A stretch of 64,000 nt of DNA from Elusimicrobiota bacterium (GCA_016194705.1 JACQAZ010000033.1:20413-84412); one strand, 5' to 3'; positions 24,816 through 32,711 are shown, numbered from the stretch's first letter. Notes: generated by a model not told the origin, from the sequence alone. Made by a program: numbers and translations.

Positions 24816-25391
24816 ATGAAACGATTCCCGCAGCCGGTCGCCGTCGCGCTCTTCACCGCGATGACGGCCGGCTGCGTGGCTTTTGCCGCGCTGGCCGAGC
24901 CCGCGGAGGTCTCCTTGCGCAGCGAGGGCGGCGTGTATCATCTCGATGGGCGGTTCGCGGTGAACGCGAGTTCCGCGCTGACCTGGGAAGTGTTGACCGA
25001 TTACGACGGCATCGGGGGCTTTGTCTCCTCGATCCTCGGCAGCCGAGTGCTCAGGCGCGAGCCGGGCGGCGCCGTCATCGAGCAGGTAGGCTCCGGCCGA
25101 TTTCTGTTCTTTTCGCGCCGGGTCAGGCTGACCCTTGCCGTGCGGGAGGAGCCGATGGCGCGCGTCGATTTCCGCGAGTTGAGCAGGCTGCAATTCAGGC
25201 AGTATCGGGGCTCCTGGCGGATCGACGCTTCCGGTTCCGGCTGCATCGTGCATTACGAACTGGCCGCGGAGCCGGACCCATCGCTTGGGCCGAGGTTCAT
25301 CGCCAAGAGAGTCCTCAAGGGGAACGCGCAACGGCTCTTGGATGAAGTGCGCGCCGAGATCGAGCGCCGAATGGAGCACCGCGCCGGGTAG
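24816..25391 (+). CDS. exported SRPBCC (polyketide cyclase-like) protein
   Basis: The protein has 191 residues with a signal peptide. It has the helix-grip layout of START/SRPBCC proteins: VNASSALTWEVLTDYDGIGGFV, then GGAVIEQVGSGRF and YRGSWRIDASGSGCIVHYEL, with a long C-terminal helix. Such domains bind hydrophobic ligands. Following YceI in the operon, it may handle the same lipid or quinone-like compound, which is inference. It is followed by 24 nt before the sensor kinase gene, where a separate sigma-54-type promoter lies. Confidence 0.7.
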   Translation: MKRFPQPVAVALFTAMTAGCVAFAALAEPAEVSLRSEGGVYHLDGRFAVNASSALTWEVLTDYDGIGGFVSSILGSRVLRREPGGAVIEQVGSGRFLFFSRRVRLTLAVREEPMARVDFRELSRLQFRQYRGSWRIDASGSGCIVHYELAAEPDPSLGPRFIAKRVLKGNAQRLLDEVRAEIERRMEHRAG

Positions 25392-25400
25392 CTTCGTTGC
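25386..25400 (+). promoter_or_regulatory. sigma-54-type promoter, first Cys-PAS kinase
   Basis: Reads GGGTAGCTTCGTTGC then GTC. GG-10-GC spacing is kept but the -24 element is TGGC-poor (GGGT). The predicted start near 25412 is 4 nt before the ATG at 25416. Confidence 0.65.
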
Positions 25401-25415
25401 GTCCGGCGAGGGCGC

Positions 25416-26549
25416 ATGACCGACAATTCGGAGGCGGATCAGCTCCTGGACCAGCTGTTCCGGGAGCTGGCCGACGGCATCTGCCTCTCCGACAGCGCGG
25501 GCCGCGTCATCTACATGAACGAGGCGGCTCTGCGGCTGCTCGAGGTCCCGCCCGAGCAGACCGAGAGCCAGTCCATCTGCAGCCTGATCTGCGGACGGTT
25601 GTCCGCGCCCGGCCTGGGTTCGGAATGCCTCACGAAATGCCCGCTGCGCCAAGTCATGTCGCCGGCGGCGACCTTCTCGGGCCGCTACGAGCTGGCGCCC
25701 GTCGTCTCGGGGGCGGGCTCGGCGGCTCTGCGCAAGCCGCGCTGGAAGGACCTGCGCGTGCACTGCGTCAGAGTCCAGACGACGCTCTTTGATTCCTGGG
25801 AGCCGGACAAGCGCCTGACCGTCATCGAGGACGCCACCTCGGAGATGGACCACCAGCGCCACAAGGAGGACTGGCGCAACATGATCGCCCACGACCTGCG
25901 CACGCCGCTGGCCAGCATCTTCGGCACCTTGCGCTTGATCGAGGAGGCCTACGCGGCCTCCGTCTTCAAGCCCGACGAGAGCCAGATCATGGCCAACTCC
26001 ATCCGGGCCTGCAAGCACATGGTGGAGCTCCTGGACCTCTACCTCGACGTGGCCAAGCTCGACGCGGGCTTGATGACCGTGCGCGCGGAGACGGTCGATC
26101 TCGGCGAGCTGGCGCGCAAGTGCGTCGAGCAGCAGGAGGTCACGGCGCGCGAGCGCGGGGTCGCGGTCAGCGTCAGCATGCCGCGGGGGCTCAAGGCCAA
26201 GGCCGATCAGGAGCTCCTCTTTCGAGTGCTCCAAAATCTTCTGAGCAACGCGCTCAAGTTCACGCCCCGCGGGGGCCGCGTCGACTTACCCGCCCGCAGG
26301 GCCTCGCCCGACACGATCGAACTTTCGGTCACCGACAACGGCGCGGGCATTCCGCGCGACGACTTTCCGCGCATCTTCGACCGCTTCTTCCAGGCGGATT
26401 CCCGGCGCGAAGGAAAGACCAAGGGCACGGGGCTGGGGCTGACCTTCTGCCGCGAGGCGGTGCTGGCGATGAAGGGCGAGATCTTCGTCCAGTCGATCGC
26501 GGGACTGGGGACCCAGTTCGTCATCTCGCTGCTCGCGGCGCAGGCCTAG
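25416..26549 (+). CDS. soluble PAS histidine kinase with four-Cys insert
   Basis: The protein has 377 residues without membrane helices. It consists of a PAS domain (about 8-145), HisKA with H159 (NMIAHDLRTPL) and HATPase_c (DNGAGIP, GTGLGLTF). Inside the PAS domain a loop carries C55-x3-C59 and C71-x3-C75, which could ligate an Fe-S cluster, zinc, or form a thiol switch. The next gene is a paralog with a similar loop. No response regulator is adjacent; the NtrC-type regulator or the single-domain receiver upstream are candidates. It is preceded by its own sigma-54-type promoter. Confidence 0.85.
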   Translation: MTDNSEADQLLDQLFRELADGICLSDSAGRVIYMNEAALRLLEVPPEQTESQSICSLICGRLSAPGLGSECLTKCPLRQVMSPAATFSGRYELAPVVSGAGSAALRKPRWKDLRVHCVRVQTTLFDSWEPDKRLTVIEDATSEMDHQRHKEDWRNMIAHDLRTPLASIFGTLRLIEEAYAASVFKPDESQIMANSIRACKHMVELLDLYLDVAKLDAGLMTVRAETVDLGELARKCVEQQEVTARERGVAVSVSMPRGLKAKADQELLFRVLQNLLSNALKFTPRGGRVDLPARRASPDTIELSVTDNGAGIPRDDFPRIFDRFFQADSRREGKTKGTGLGLTFCREAVLAMKGEIFVQSIAGLGTQFVISLLAAQA

Positions 26550-26559
26550 GGGAATCCCG

Positions 26560-26574
26560 TGGCCGTCCCGTTGC
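26560..26574 (+). promoter_or_regulatory. sigma-54-type promoter, second Cys-PAS kinase
   Basis: Reads TGGCCGTCCCGTTGC then GTC: GG, 10 nt, GC. The predicted start near 26586 is 4 nt before the ATG at 26590. Confidence 0.8.
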
Positions 26575-26589
26575 GTCGCTGAGAAGCAA

Positions 26590-27720
26590 ATGGCCAGCGT
26601 GGAAACTTTGCTGGACCCGCTTTTCCAAGGCCTCGGCGACGGCATCTGCGTGACGGGCGCCGACGGCGCCATACTGTACATGAACGCCGCCGCCTGCGCC
26701 CTGCTGGGCGTGCCGGGCGGACGCTGGCCGGCGCTGTCCCTGTGCGAGCTGCTTTGCGGAAACCTGGAGGGGGCGGGGGGGAGGGATTTCGCGGCCGCCT
26801 GCCCGCTGAGGAAGTCCCCGTGCGCCGTGCCCGGCGTGACCTTCGCGGGCCGCTACGGCCACCATGTCTCCTACGACTGGACCGGCTTCCGGATCAGGAA
26901 GCAGGAGAAATGGGTCTACCTCAAGCTGCGCTGCATGCGCATGCCGACCGATCTTTTTGGGCCCGATGGAGAGAAACGCTTCATCGTGATACAGGACGCC
27001 ACGGCTGAAACCGAGCTGCAGCAGAACAAGGAGGACTGGCGCAACATGGTCGCGCACGACCTGCGCTCGCCGCTGACCAACATCTACGGCACCTTGCGCG
27101 TGCTCGAGGACCTCCCCGAGGGCCGGCCGCTGGGCGAGAGCGACAAGAAGCTCATCGAGATCGGCTCCCGGGGCTGCCGCCGCATGCTCGAGCTTGTCGA
27201 GCTTTACCTCGACATCGCCAAGCTCGACGCGGCGCTGATGCCGGTGTCTCTCCAGCCCGTCGGCCTGCACGACGCGGTGCGGGAATGCGTCGAGCAGCAG
27301 CAGCCCCTGGCCCGTGAGCGGCGCATCGAGATCGATATCGACGTCCCGAGACACCTCGAGGCCCTGGCGGACAAGGAGCTCCTCGCGCGCGTGCTCGACA
27401 ATCTGCTCAACAACGCGCTCAAGTTCTCCCCGGAGGGGGGCACGATTGAGGTCGCGGCGCGCCTCGAGACGGGAGGGCGCGCGGCCCTGTCGGTCAAGGA
27501 CCACGGCCCCGGCATCGCGGCCGACGACATCCCGCTCATGTTCGACCGCTTCCATCAGGCCAGGGCGCGCCGTGCCGGAAGGACTCAGGGAACGGGACTC
27601 GGCCTGACTTTTTGCAAGGAGGCCGTGCGCGTCATGCACGGCGAGATCGGGGTCAGTTCCGCGCCGGGCATAGGCAGCGAGTTCACGATCCGTCTCGGGA
27701 CGCCCGTGGCGGCGCCATGA
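26590..27720 (+). CDS. soluble PAS histidine kinase with Cys loop, paralog
   Basis: The protein has 376 residues, paralogous to the preceding kinase: PAS domain with C52-x3-C56 (LCELLC) and C71...C78 (CPLRKSPC), H-box H156 (NMVAHDLRSPL) and HATPase_c (DHGPGIA, GTGLGLTF). The cysteine spacing in the second half differs from the first kinase, so the two may respond to different redox or NO signals. Its stop overlaps the ATG of a hemerythrin gene, so the kinase and a diiron O2/NO-binding protein are made together. Confidence 0.85.
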   Translation: MASVETLLDPLFQGLGDGICVTGADGAILYMNAAACALLGVPGGRWPALSLCELLCGNLEGAGGRDFAAACPLRKSPCAVPGVTFAGRYGHHVSYDWTGFRIRKQEKWVYLKLRCMRMPTDLFGPDGEKRFIVIQDATAETELQQNKEDWRNMVAHDLRSPLTNIYGTLRVLEDLPEGRPLGESDKKLIEIGSRGCRRMLELVELYLDIAKLDAALMPVSLQPVGLHDAVRECVEQQQPLARERRIEIDIDVPRHLEALADKELLARVLDNLLNNALKFSPEGGTIEVAARLETGGRAALSVKDHGPGIAADDIPLMFDRFHQARARRAGRTQGTGLGLTFCKEAVRVMHGEIGVSSAPGIGSEFTIRLGTPVAAP

Positions 27721-28235
27721 GCGTCCTCGACACTTTGTCCGGCGAGCACGCCCTCTTCGTGGGCCTCGTGAAAGACCTCCAGAACGGGCTCAAGTACGAC
27801 GAGGAGACCGCGCGTCGGCTGGTGCGCGACGTCCTGCTGATCCTGCTTCCGGCGCTGGAGAAGCACGAGCAGATCGAGGACCTGGTCTTCGGCGGGGCCT
27901 CGTGGCCCGGGCGAAGCACGCAACGGGTCGCCGCGGAACTCAACAAGGAGCATTGGCGCATCGCCTTGCTGCGCGGCGAGCTGACGGAGCTGATGAAGGA
28001 GTCGTCACAGTGCCCGTTCGGCAGGTATCAGGAAAAGGTCATGGAGCTGGCCGTCAAGCTGCACGAGCATTTCCTGATGGAGGAGACCAGGCTCTGGCCA
28101 AGGTACCGAGAGTTGGCCGGCCGTTCGGTCAACCGCTCGCTCGAGCGGCGGGCTCAAGAACAGCTCAAGCGCCTGCTGCGCGAGGTGGAGCGGCGCAAGG
28201 CGATGTTCTCCGACCTCGCGCGGGACAGGCCATGA
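27717..28235 (+). CDS. hemerythrin-like HHE protein
   Basis: The protein has 172 residues with the hemerythrin HHE cation-binding pattern: SGEHALF, LEKHEQIED, NKEHWRI and LHEHFLMEETRLWP, which supply the His/Glu ligands of a diiron centre across a four-helix bundle. Such proteins bind O2 or NO or repair Fe-S clusters. The start overlaps the sensor kinase stop (ATGA), so it probably works with that kinase as a sensor or buffer. Confidence 0.85.
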   Translation: MSVLDTLSGEHALFVGLVKDLQNGLKYDEETARRLVRDVLLILLPALEKHEQIEDLVFGGASWPGRSTQRVAAELNKEHWRIALLRGELTELMKESSQCPFGRYQEKVMELAVKLHEHFLMEETRLWPRYRELAGRSVNRSLERRAQEQLKRLLREVERRKAMFSDLARDRP

Positions 28236-28237
28236 AA

Positions 28238-28252
28238 GGGCCGTTGCGTTGC
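28238..28252 (+). promoter_or_regulatory. sigma-54-type promoter, CBS-domain gene
   Basis: Reads GGGCCGTTGCGTTGC then GTC; GG-10-GC spacing. The predicted start is near 28264, with a 25-nt leader holding AGGAGG before the ATG at 28289. Confidence 0.75.
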
Positions 28253-28288
28253 GTCGCTGAATAGAGGAAGGCCAAAGGAGGGCTCGTC

Positions 28289-28765
28289 ATGAAGGTCAAG
28301 GACATCATGCGCAAGAATCCGATCACGGTGACCGCGGACATGACCGTCCGCGAATTGGCGCGGGTCTTCATCGACAACCGCATCAGCGGCGCGCCCGTCG
28401 TCGACGGCGACGAAGCTCTGCTCGGGGTGGTCTCGCAGACCGACCTCGTGCGGCGCGACCGCGAGATGATGCCTTCCGCCGACATCCCCAGTTTCTATCA
28501 CAACGGCGAGAAGGAGACCTACGGCAAGGGCTTCCAGATCGAGGACCCGGACTTTACGCGCGTGCAGGACGTCATGACGCCCGCCGTGCTCTCCGCCGAT
28601 GAGAACGCCCCGGTTGAGGAGGTCGCGAGGCTCATGCTGTCGAAGCACGTGCACAGGATCGTCGTGACGCGCGACGGCAAGCTCACGGGGATCGTGACCT
28701 CGATGGACATGCTCAGGGCGTTGTTGACCTTGGCCGCGAAAGCCAGGCCGGCCGCCAAGACGTAG
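28289..28765 (+). CDS. tandem CBS-domain protein
   Basis: The protein has 158 residues made of two CBS domains only: IMRKNPITVTADMTV...ISGAPVVDGDEALLGVVSQTD and VMTPAVLSADENAPV...HRIVVTRDGKLTGIVTSMD. Stand-alone CBS pairs bind adenosyl ligands and sense energy state. There is a strong ribosome binding site and its own sigma-54-type promoter. It is convergent with the small membrane protein gene 10 nt away. Confidence 0.9.
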   Translation: MKVKDIMRKNPITVTADMTVRELARVFIDNRISGAPVVDGDEALLGVVSQTDLVRRDREMMPSADIPSFYHNGEKETYGKGFQIEDPDFTRVQDVMTPAVLSADENAPVEEVARLMLSKHVHRIVVTRDGKLTGIVTSMDMLRALLTLAAKARPAAKT

Positions 28766-28775
28766 AGGGCCGGGA

Positions 28776-28898
28776 TCAGCGCTTGCCGCCGTTGACCGCC
28801 TCGCCCTCCCAATCCAAGACGGCGATGCAAAGCATCACGAACGCGCCGAGGATCGCGACGACGAGCACGGCGGCGATGACGGGACCGTATTGCTGCAT
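28776..28898 (-). CDS. 40-residue single-helix membrane protein
   Basis: The short frame MQQYGPVIAAVLVVAILGAF... has one strong transmembrane helix (about 7-29) and a short acidic/basic tail (DWEGEAVNGGKR). It is credible despite its size because GGAGG lies 6 nt before the ATG and a well-formed sigma-54-type promoter ends 26 nt upstream of the start. It resembles small subunits or regulators of respiratory complexes (CydX/CcoQ-like in form only). No family identified. Confidence 0.6.
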   Translation of the reverse strand: MQQYGPVIAAVLVVAILGAFVMLCIAVLDWEGEAVNGGKR

Positions 28899-28935
28899 GG
28901 CTGCCTCCCGCGGTCTTCCCACGGTGTGAGCTGAC

Positions 28936-28950
28936 GCAACGCTGCAGCCA
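28936..28950 (-). promoter_or_regulatory. sigma-54-type promoter, small membrane protein
   Basis: Reads TGGCTGCAGCGTTGC on the minus strand, then GTC. GG, 10 nt, GC. The predicted start is near 28924, 26 nt before the ATG at 28898. Confidence 0.8.
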
Positions 28951-29001
28951 GGCCGAAGCTCCGCGTTGCCGGCATTCCCAGGAAAATGTGAGAATGTCTT
29001 C

Positions 29002-30111
29002 GTGGCGCCAGCGAAGAAACGGAAATCCCGGGGGCTCAAGACGAAAGCCGGCGATTCTCTGGAGAAGTTCCGCCCGGTCGTCGCATATGCCCCGAGCCCG
29101 ATGATCATGGCCGATCGGGCCGGGACCATCGTTCTGGCCAATGCGCGGGCCGAGGAGCTTTTCGGATACGCCCCCGGCGAGCTCGGAGGGCGCAAAATAG
29201 AGGCCCTCGTGCCGCCGCGTTTTCGGGACGCGCACCCGGCTCACAGGGGAAAATTCCATGAGGCTCCCAGTGAGAGGGCCATGGGCGCCGGCCGCGACCT
29301 CTACGGCGCGCGCAAGGACGGCAGCGAGGTGCCCGTCGAGATCGGCCTCAACCCGGTGAAGACAGCCGAAGGGGATTTCGTGCTGGCCTCCATCGTCGAC
29401 ATCACAGAGCGCAAGGCCCTTGAGAAGAGGCTCTCGCAGACCGAGACGCTCGCCGCCGTCGGCGGCATGGCCGCGGCCGTCGCGCACGAGATCCGCAATC
29501 CGCTGGGCTCGATCGTCATGGGGGCCAAGGCCCTGGCGCGCGGGGACCTGCGTCCAGACGACCTCAAGTCCGTGATGTCCGTGCTCGTCGGCGAGAGCGG
29601 GCGGCTCAACAGGACTCTCGAGGATTTCCTGCAGTTCGCCAGGCCGCGCGAGCCCAAGCTCCAGAGCGGCGACCTCAACGCGACGACGCGCGAGGTGCTG
29701 GCCGCGGTGAAGTCGGACCCGGTCATCGCGGGGAAGGTCGTCGTCGAGGAGAGGCTCGACAGGAAGCTGCCGCCCGCGCCCTTCGATCCCGACCTTATCC
29801 GCCAGGTCCTCTGGAACGTCATCCGCAACGGCTTCCAGGCGCTCAACGGGAAAGGGAGGTTGGAAATCAGGACAGAAGCTCTGCCGGGGAAGGTCTTGGT
29901 GCGCGTCAGCGACACGGGCCCCGGCATCGCGGCCGACCGGCTCGAGAAGGTCTTCCTTCCCTTTTATACGACCAAGACCAAGGGGACCGGCCTCGGGTTG
30001 TCGATCTCGCGCAACATCCTCGTCGCCCATGGCGGCGAGCTCAGCATCGAGAGCGAGCCCGGCCGGGGCACCCGGGTCGACATCAGCCTCCCGCTGTCGC
30101 GCCAACGCTAA
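29002..30111 (+). CDS. soluble PAS histidine kinase, NtrB-like
   Basis: The protein has about 369 residues from a GTG; a TTG at 28966 would add 12 residues, so the start is uncertain. A PAS domain (FRPVVAYAPSPMIMADRAG...ADITER-type end) is followed by HisKA with VAHEIRNPLGSIVMGAK and HATPase_c (DTGPGIA, GTGLGLSI). The H-box is almost identical to that of the kinase paired with the NtrC-type activator (HEIRNPLGSIVMAAK), so this paralog could feed the same regulator with a second signal. No promoter of the -24/-12 type is visible on this strand. Confidence 0.85.
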   Translation: MAPAKKRKSRGLKTKAGDSLEKFRPVVAYAPSPMIMADRAGTIVLANARAEELFGYAPGELGGRKIEALVPPRFRDAHPAHRGKFHEAPSERAMGAGRDLYGARKDGSEVPVEIGLNPVKTAEGDFVLASIVDITERKALEKRLSQTETLAAVGGMAAAVAHEIRNPLGSIVMGAKALARGDLRPDDLKSVMSVLVGESGRLNRTLEDFLQFARPREPKLQSGDLNATTREVLAAVKSDPVIAGKVVVEERLDRKLPPAPFDPDLIRQVLWNVIRNGFQALNGKGRLEIRTEALPGKVLVRVSDTGPGIAADRLEKVFLPFYTTKTKGTGLGLSISRNILVAHGGELSIESEPGRGTRVDISLPLSRQR

Positions 30112-30123
30112 ACGGCGAGTTCC

Positions 30124-30693
30124 TCAGGCCGGGAGCTTGCGTCCCAGCAACTTCTCGGCCGCTTGCCTGTCGCCGCTCTCGAGCGACCGGCGGATCAGCG
30201 ACGCGCTGATCTTCTCCCCGCCGGACTTGACGAGCGCGATCGGCGAGACGAGGAAGCCCATCTCGCACCCGAGCCTTTGCAGCGTCCCGATGTTCCCCGC
30301 GCGGTCCTTGCCGAAGCAGAAGTCCTCCCCGACGCAGACCTCGACCGGTCTGAGCTGGAGGGCGAGCACGTTCTTCGCGAAGGCCTCGGGAGACAGGCAG
30401 GCCAGGTTCTTGTCGAAGGGCAGAAGCACGACGGCATCGACGCCGAGTTCTCGGAGTCTCTCGAGCCTTTGGGCCAGCGGCAGCACGGGCTTGTAGGAGT
30501 AGAGCCGCAGGTATTGCTCGGGGGACGGGTCGAAGGTCACGACCACGCAGGAGGTCTTGAGCGCCTTGGCTCTTGTGAGCGCCGCGCCGATCACTTTGAG
30601 GTGCCCGCGGTGCACGGCGTCGAACTTGTCGATCGCGACGACCGCGCCGGGACAGGATTTCCCGGCTTCGAAGGCATTCTGGAATATTCTCAT
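30124..30693 (-). CDS. RibF-like FAD synthetase (adenylyltransferase domain only)
   Basis: The protein has 189 residues, about half of bifunctional RibF. The nucleotidyltransferase HxGH motif is present (KFDAVHRGHLKVI), as are VVTFDPSPEQ and VCVGEDFCFGKDRAGN and SASLIRRSLESGD near the end. The C-terminal riboflavin kinase domain is absent, so it may only adenylylate FMN or a related substrate. The ATG at 30693 is chosen over 30732 because the predicted start of a sigma-54-type promoter is at 30705. Placement in the regulon suggests FAD supply for a respiratory flavoprotein, or a changed substrate. Confidence 0.75.
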   Translation of the reverse strand: MRIFQNAFEAGKSCPGAVVAIDKFDAVHRGHLKVIGAALTRAKALKTSCVVVTFDPSPEQYLRLYSYKPVLPLAQRLERLRELGVDAVVLLPFDKNLACLSPEAFAKNVLALQLRPVEVCVGEDFCFGKDRAGNIGTLQRLGCEMGFLVSPIALVKSGGEKISASLIRRSLESGDRQAAEKLLGRKLPA

Positions 30694-30716
30694 TTCAGGT
30701 CGGGAATCGAATTGAC

Positions 30717-30731
30717 GCAACGGAAATGCCA
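30717..30731 (-). promoter_or_regulatory. sigma-54-type promoter, ribF-like gene
   Basis: Reads TGGCATTTCCGTTGC on the minus strand, then GTC. GG, 10 nt, GC. The predicted start is near 30705, 12 nt before the ATG at 30693. Confidence 0.8.
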
Positions 30732-30760
30732 ACCGGATCGATCCAGCTTGGGACTGCTTC

Positions 30761-30940
30761 CTAGGGCCCCCAGTGGAGGGTCGTGTGCGGCGCGGCGAAG
30801 TCCGCGCAAGTCCGGCGATCCAGTTTGGTCGAGGGCAGCGTCTTGCCCGTCTTGAGGCAAGTGTAGTGGGAGCCGCCGTATAGGTCGACCGTCAAATCGC
30901 ACCACCCGCACTCGATGCAGCAATTCCTCTTCTTAGCCAT
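30761..30940 (-). CDS. small Cys-rich (possible metal-ribbon) protein
   Basis: The protein has 59 residues with C7, C8, C11, C14, C28 and C45: NCCIECGWCD then YTCLKTGK. It looks like a small zinc- or Fe-S-binding ribbon without a signal peptide. A clear AGGAGG ribosome binding site and a sigma-54-type promoter 12 nt upstream of the ATG support it as a real gene. Family not recognised. Confidence 0.65.
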   Translation of the reverse strand: MAKKRNCCIECGWCDLTVDLYGGSHYTCLKTGKTLPSTKLDRRTCADFAAPHTTLHWGP

Positions 30941-30963
30941 GGGGTCCTCCTGCGCAAATGCTC

Positions 30964-30978
30964 GCAACGGCCTTGCCA
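30964..30978 (-). promoter_or_regulatory. sigma-54-type promoter, small Cys-rich protein
   Basis: Reads TGGCAAGGCCGTTGC on the minus strand. GG, 10 nt, GC. The predicted start is near 30952, 12 nt before the ATG at 30940. It is back to back with the plus-strand element at 30991. Confidence 0.8.
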
Positions 30979-30990
30979 CGAGAGACCGCG

Positions 30991-31005
30991 TGGCTAATTC
31001 GTTGC
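30991..31005 (+). promoter_or_regulatory. sigma-54-type promoter, radical SAM gene
   Basis: Reads TGGCTAATTCGTTGC then GTTG. The predicted start near 31017 abuts the GTG at 31018, which would make the message leaderless. Confidence 0.8.
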
Positions 31006-31017
31006 GTTGAAACCGCC

Positions 31018-32085
31018 GTGAGTCGTTCGATCTACAGCCGTTTGAAGCTGTTCCATTTCGACGGCCGCCTCTCAGCCATCGCGGGCGGGACCGCCTCGGC
31101 TCCGGTCCACGTGCGGATCAAGCCCATCAACGCCTGCAACGACGACTGCTGGTACTGCGCCTACCGCTCCGAATCCCTGGACCTCGGAAATCTGATGCGC
31201 CTGCGCGACCGGCTTCCGGACGAGAAGATGGCCGAGCTCGCGCGCGACCTGCCCGCCATGGGCGTGCGAGCCGTGACCTTCACGGGCGGCGGGGAGCCCC
31301 TGCTGCACCCCGCCCTGCCCGCGACCATCGAGTCGCTGGCGCGGGGAGGCGTCAAGACCGCCGCCTTGACCAACGGCGCCTTCCTTAAGGACGACGCGGC
31401 GCGCGCCCTCAAACGCCATGGCACGTGGGTGCGCGTCTCGATGGACTCCTGGGACGACGCCAGCCACACAGAGTCGCGAGGGGCCAAACCGGGCGAGTTC
31501 ACCACGATCCTGTCGAACATGGCGGATTTTGCCGCGCTCGGCGGCGACTGCGAACTCGGCGTGAGCTTCATCGTGAGCCGCCGCAACGCGGCCCGGATAT
31601 ACGACGCGTGCCGCTTGGTCAAGGAAGCCGGAGCCCGCCACGTCAAGCTCAGCGCCTGCATCGTGGGCAACTCGGGCGCCGAGAATAACGCCTACCACCG
31701 TCCGATCCTCGAAGAGGTCCGCGCCCAGATCGAGCGGTGCCGCGTGCTGGAGGACGCCTCTTTCGGTCTGGTGGACCACTACCACGAGATGGACGACCGC
31801 TTCGAGAAATCCTACCGGGTCTGCCGGTTTCTCGAGTTCCTGACCGTCATCGGCGCCGACGGCGGCGTCTACGCCTGCCAGGACAAGGCCTACACCGAGT
31901 CCGGGTTCTTGGGCTCGATCAAGGACCGCTCTTTTCGGGAATTGTGGTACTCCGCTGAATGCCGCGACAGGCGCGCCGCCATCGATCCGAGCCGCGTCTG
32001 CTCTCACCACTGCGTCGCCCACGCCAAGAACCTGCTGATCGAAGAGTACCTCTCCATCGACGCGGAACACGGAGCCTTCGTGTGA
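31018..32085 (+). CDS. radical SAM protein with SPASM-like C-terminus
   Basis: The protein has 355 residues from the GTG. An upstream ATG at 30958 is rejected because it lies before the predicted transcription start and would place the promoter inside the gene. Motif C40-x3-C44-x2-C47 (ACNDDCWYC), TFTGGGEPL, and a WVRVSMDS strand. C-terminal cysteines (YRVCRF, VYACQDKAY, RVCSHHC) fit an auxiliary-cluster domain. It overlaps the next gene, a membrane hydroxylase-like protein, by 4 nt, so the two may act in sequence on a lipid-like or peptide substrate; the reaction is unknown. Confidence 0.85.
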   Translation: MSRSIYSRLKLFHFDGRLSAIAGGTASAPVHVRIKPINACNDDCWYCAYRSESLDLGNLMRLRDRLPDEKMAELARDLPAMGVRAVTFTGGGEPLLHPALPATIESLARGGVKTAALTNGAFLKDDAARALKRHGTWVRVSMDSWDDASHTESRGAKPGEFTTILSNMADFAALGGDCELGVSFIVSRRNAARIYDACRLVKEAGARHVKLSACIVGNSGAENNAYHRPILEEVRAQIERCRVLEDASFGLVDHYHEMDDRFEKSYRVCRFLEFLTVIGADGGVYACQDKAYTESGFLGSIKDRSFRELWYSAECRDRRAAIDPSRVCSHHCVAHAKNLLIEEYLSIDAEHGAFV

Positions 32086-32711
32086 CCGAGACCGCCGAAA
32101 TCACGCTTTCCTTCGCGTCCGCCTGCGTTTTCGCCGAGTTCATCGGCTACTGGCTTCACATCCTGCTGCACAGCGAGAAGATCGAGTTCCTGAGCCGCAA
32201 CCACATGATCCACCACCTCGTGATCTACGCCCCCAACAAGCCCCAGCGCCAGTCGAACGAATACCTCCAGTCGACTTATGGGAGAGCGAGCGTCCTCGGA
32301 CTCGGTCTCGAATGGATACTCCCCGTCGGGATCATGCTCGCGGTGATCCTGACGGTCTTTCGCGTCCTCGAGATCCCGGCGGTCGATCAAGCGGTCTTCA
32401 CGGCCACGGCCCTGGCCTGGGGCGGACTCATGTTCTGGTACATGCATGACGCCATGCACCTCAAGGAATTCTGGATGCGGCGCAGCCCCTCCTGGAGCCG
32501 CTGGTTCCTGGAGGCTCGCCGGCGGCACGACATCCATCACATGGACCTGGCCGACGACGGACGGATGACCAGGAACTTCGGCATCTGCTTCTTTTTCTTC
32601 GACCGGCTCTTCGGCACCTTGGCCGACGGGCATGTGCGCTTCAACCCAAGGGGCCTGGAGGCCGCGATGCGGCGCTACGCGTACATCCTGCCTGCCACAC
32701 CCGGCCGGTAG
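32082..32711 (+). CDS. membrane fatty acid hydroxylase-superfamily protein
   Basis: The protein has 209 residues with three or four membrane helices and the histidine clusters of the diiron hydroxylase/desaturase superfamily: HILLH, NHMIHH, MHDAMH and HDIHHMD. Members hydroxylate or desaturate lipids, carotenoids or sterols using O2, which is odd in an otherwise anaerobic locus and makes the co-expression with an oxygen-sensitive radical SAM enzyme interesting. The GTG start overlaps the upstream stop. Confidence 0.75.
   Translation: MTETAEITLSFASACVFAEFIGYWLHILLHSEKIEFLSRNHMIHHLVIYAPNKPQRQSNEYLQSTYGRASVLGLGLEWILPVGIMLAVILTVFRVLEIPAVDQAVFTATALAWGGLMFWYMHDAMHLKEFWMRRSPSWSRWFLEARRRHDIHHMDLADDGRMTRNFGICFFFFDRLFGTLADGHVRFNPRGLEAAMRRYAYILPATPGR

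Noticed and set aside
30958..31017. Twenty extra N-terminal residues on the radical SAM protein
   Set aside because: This stretch contains both divergent -24/-12 promoters and precedes the predicted start, so it is not transcribed from that promoter.
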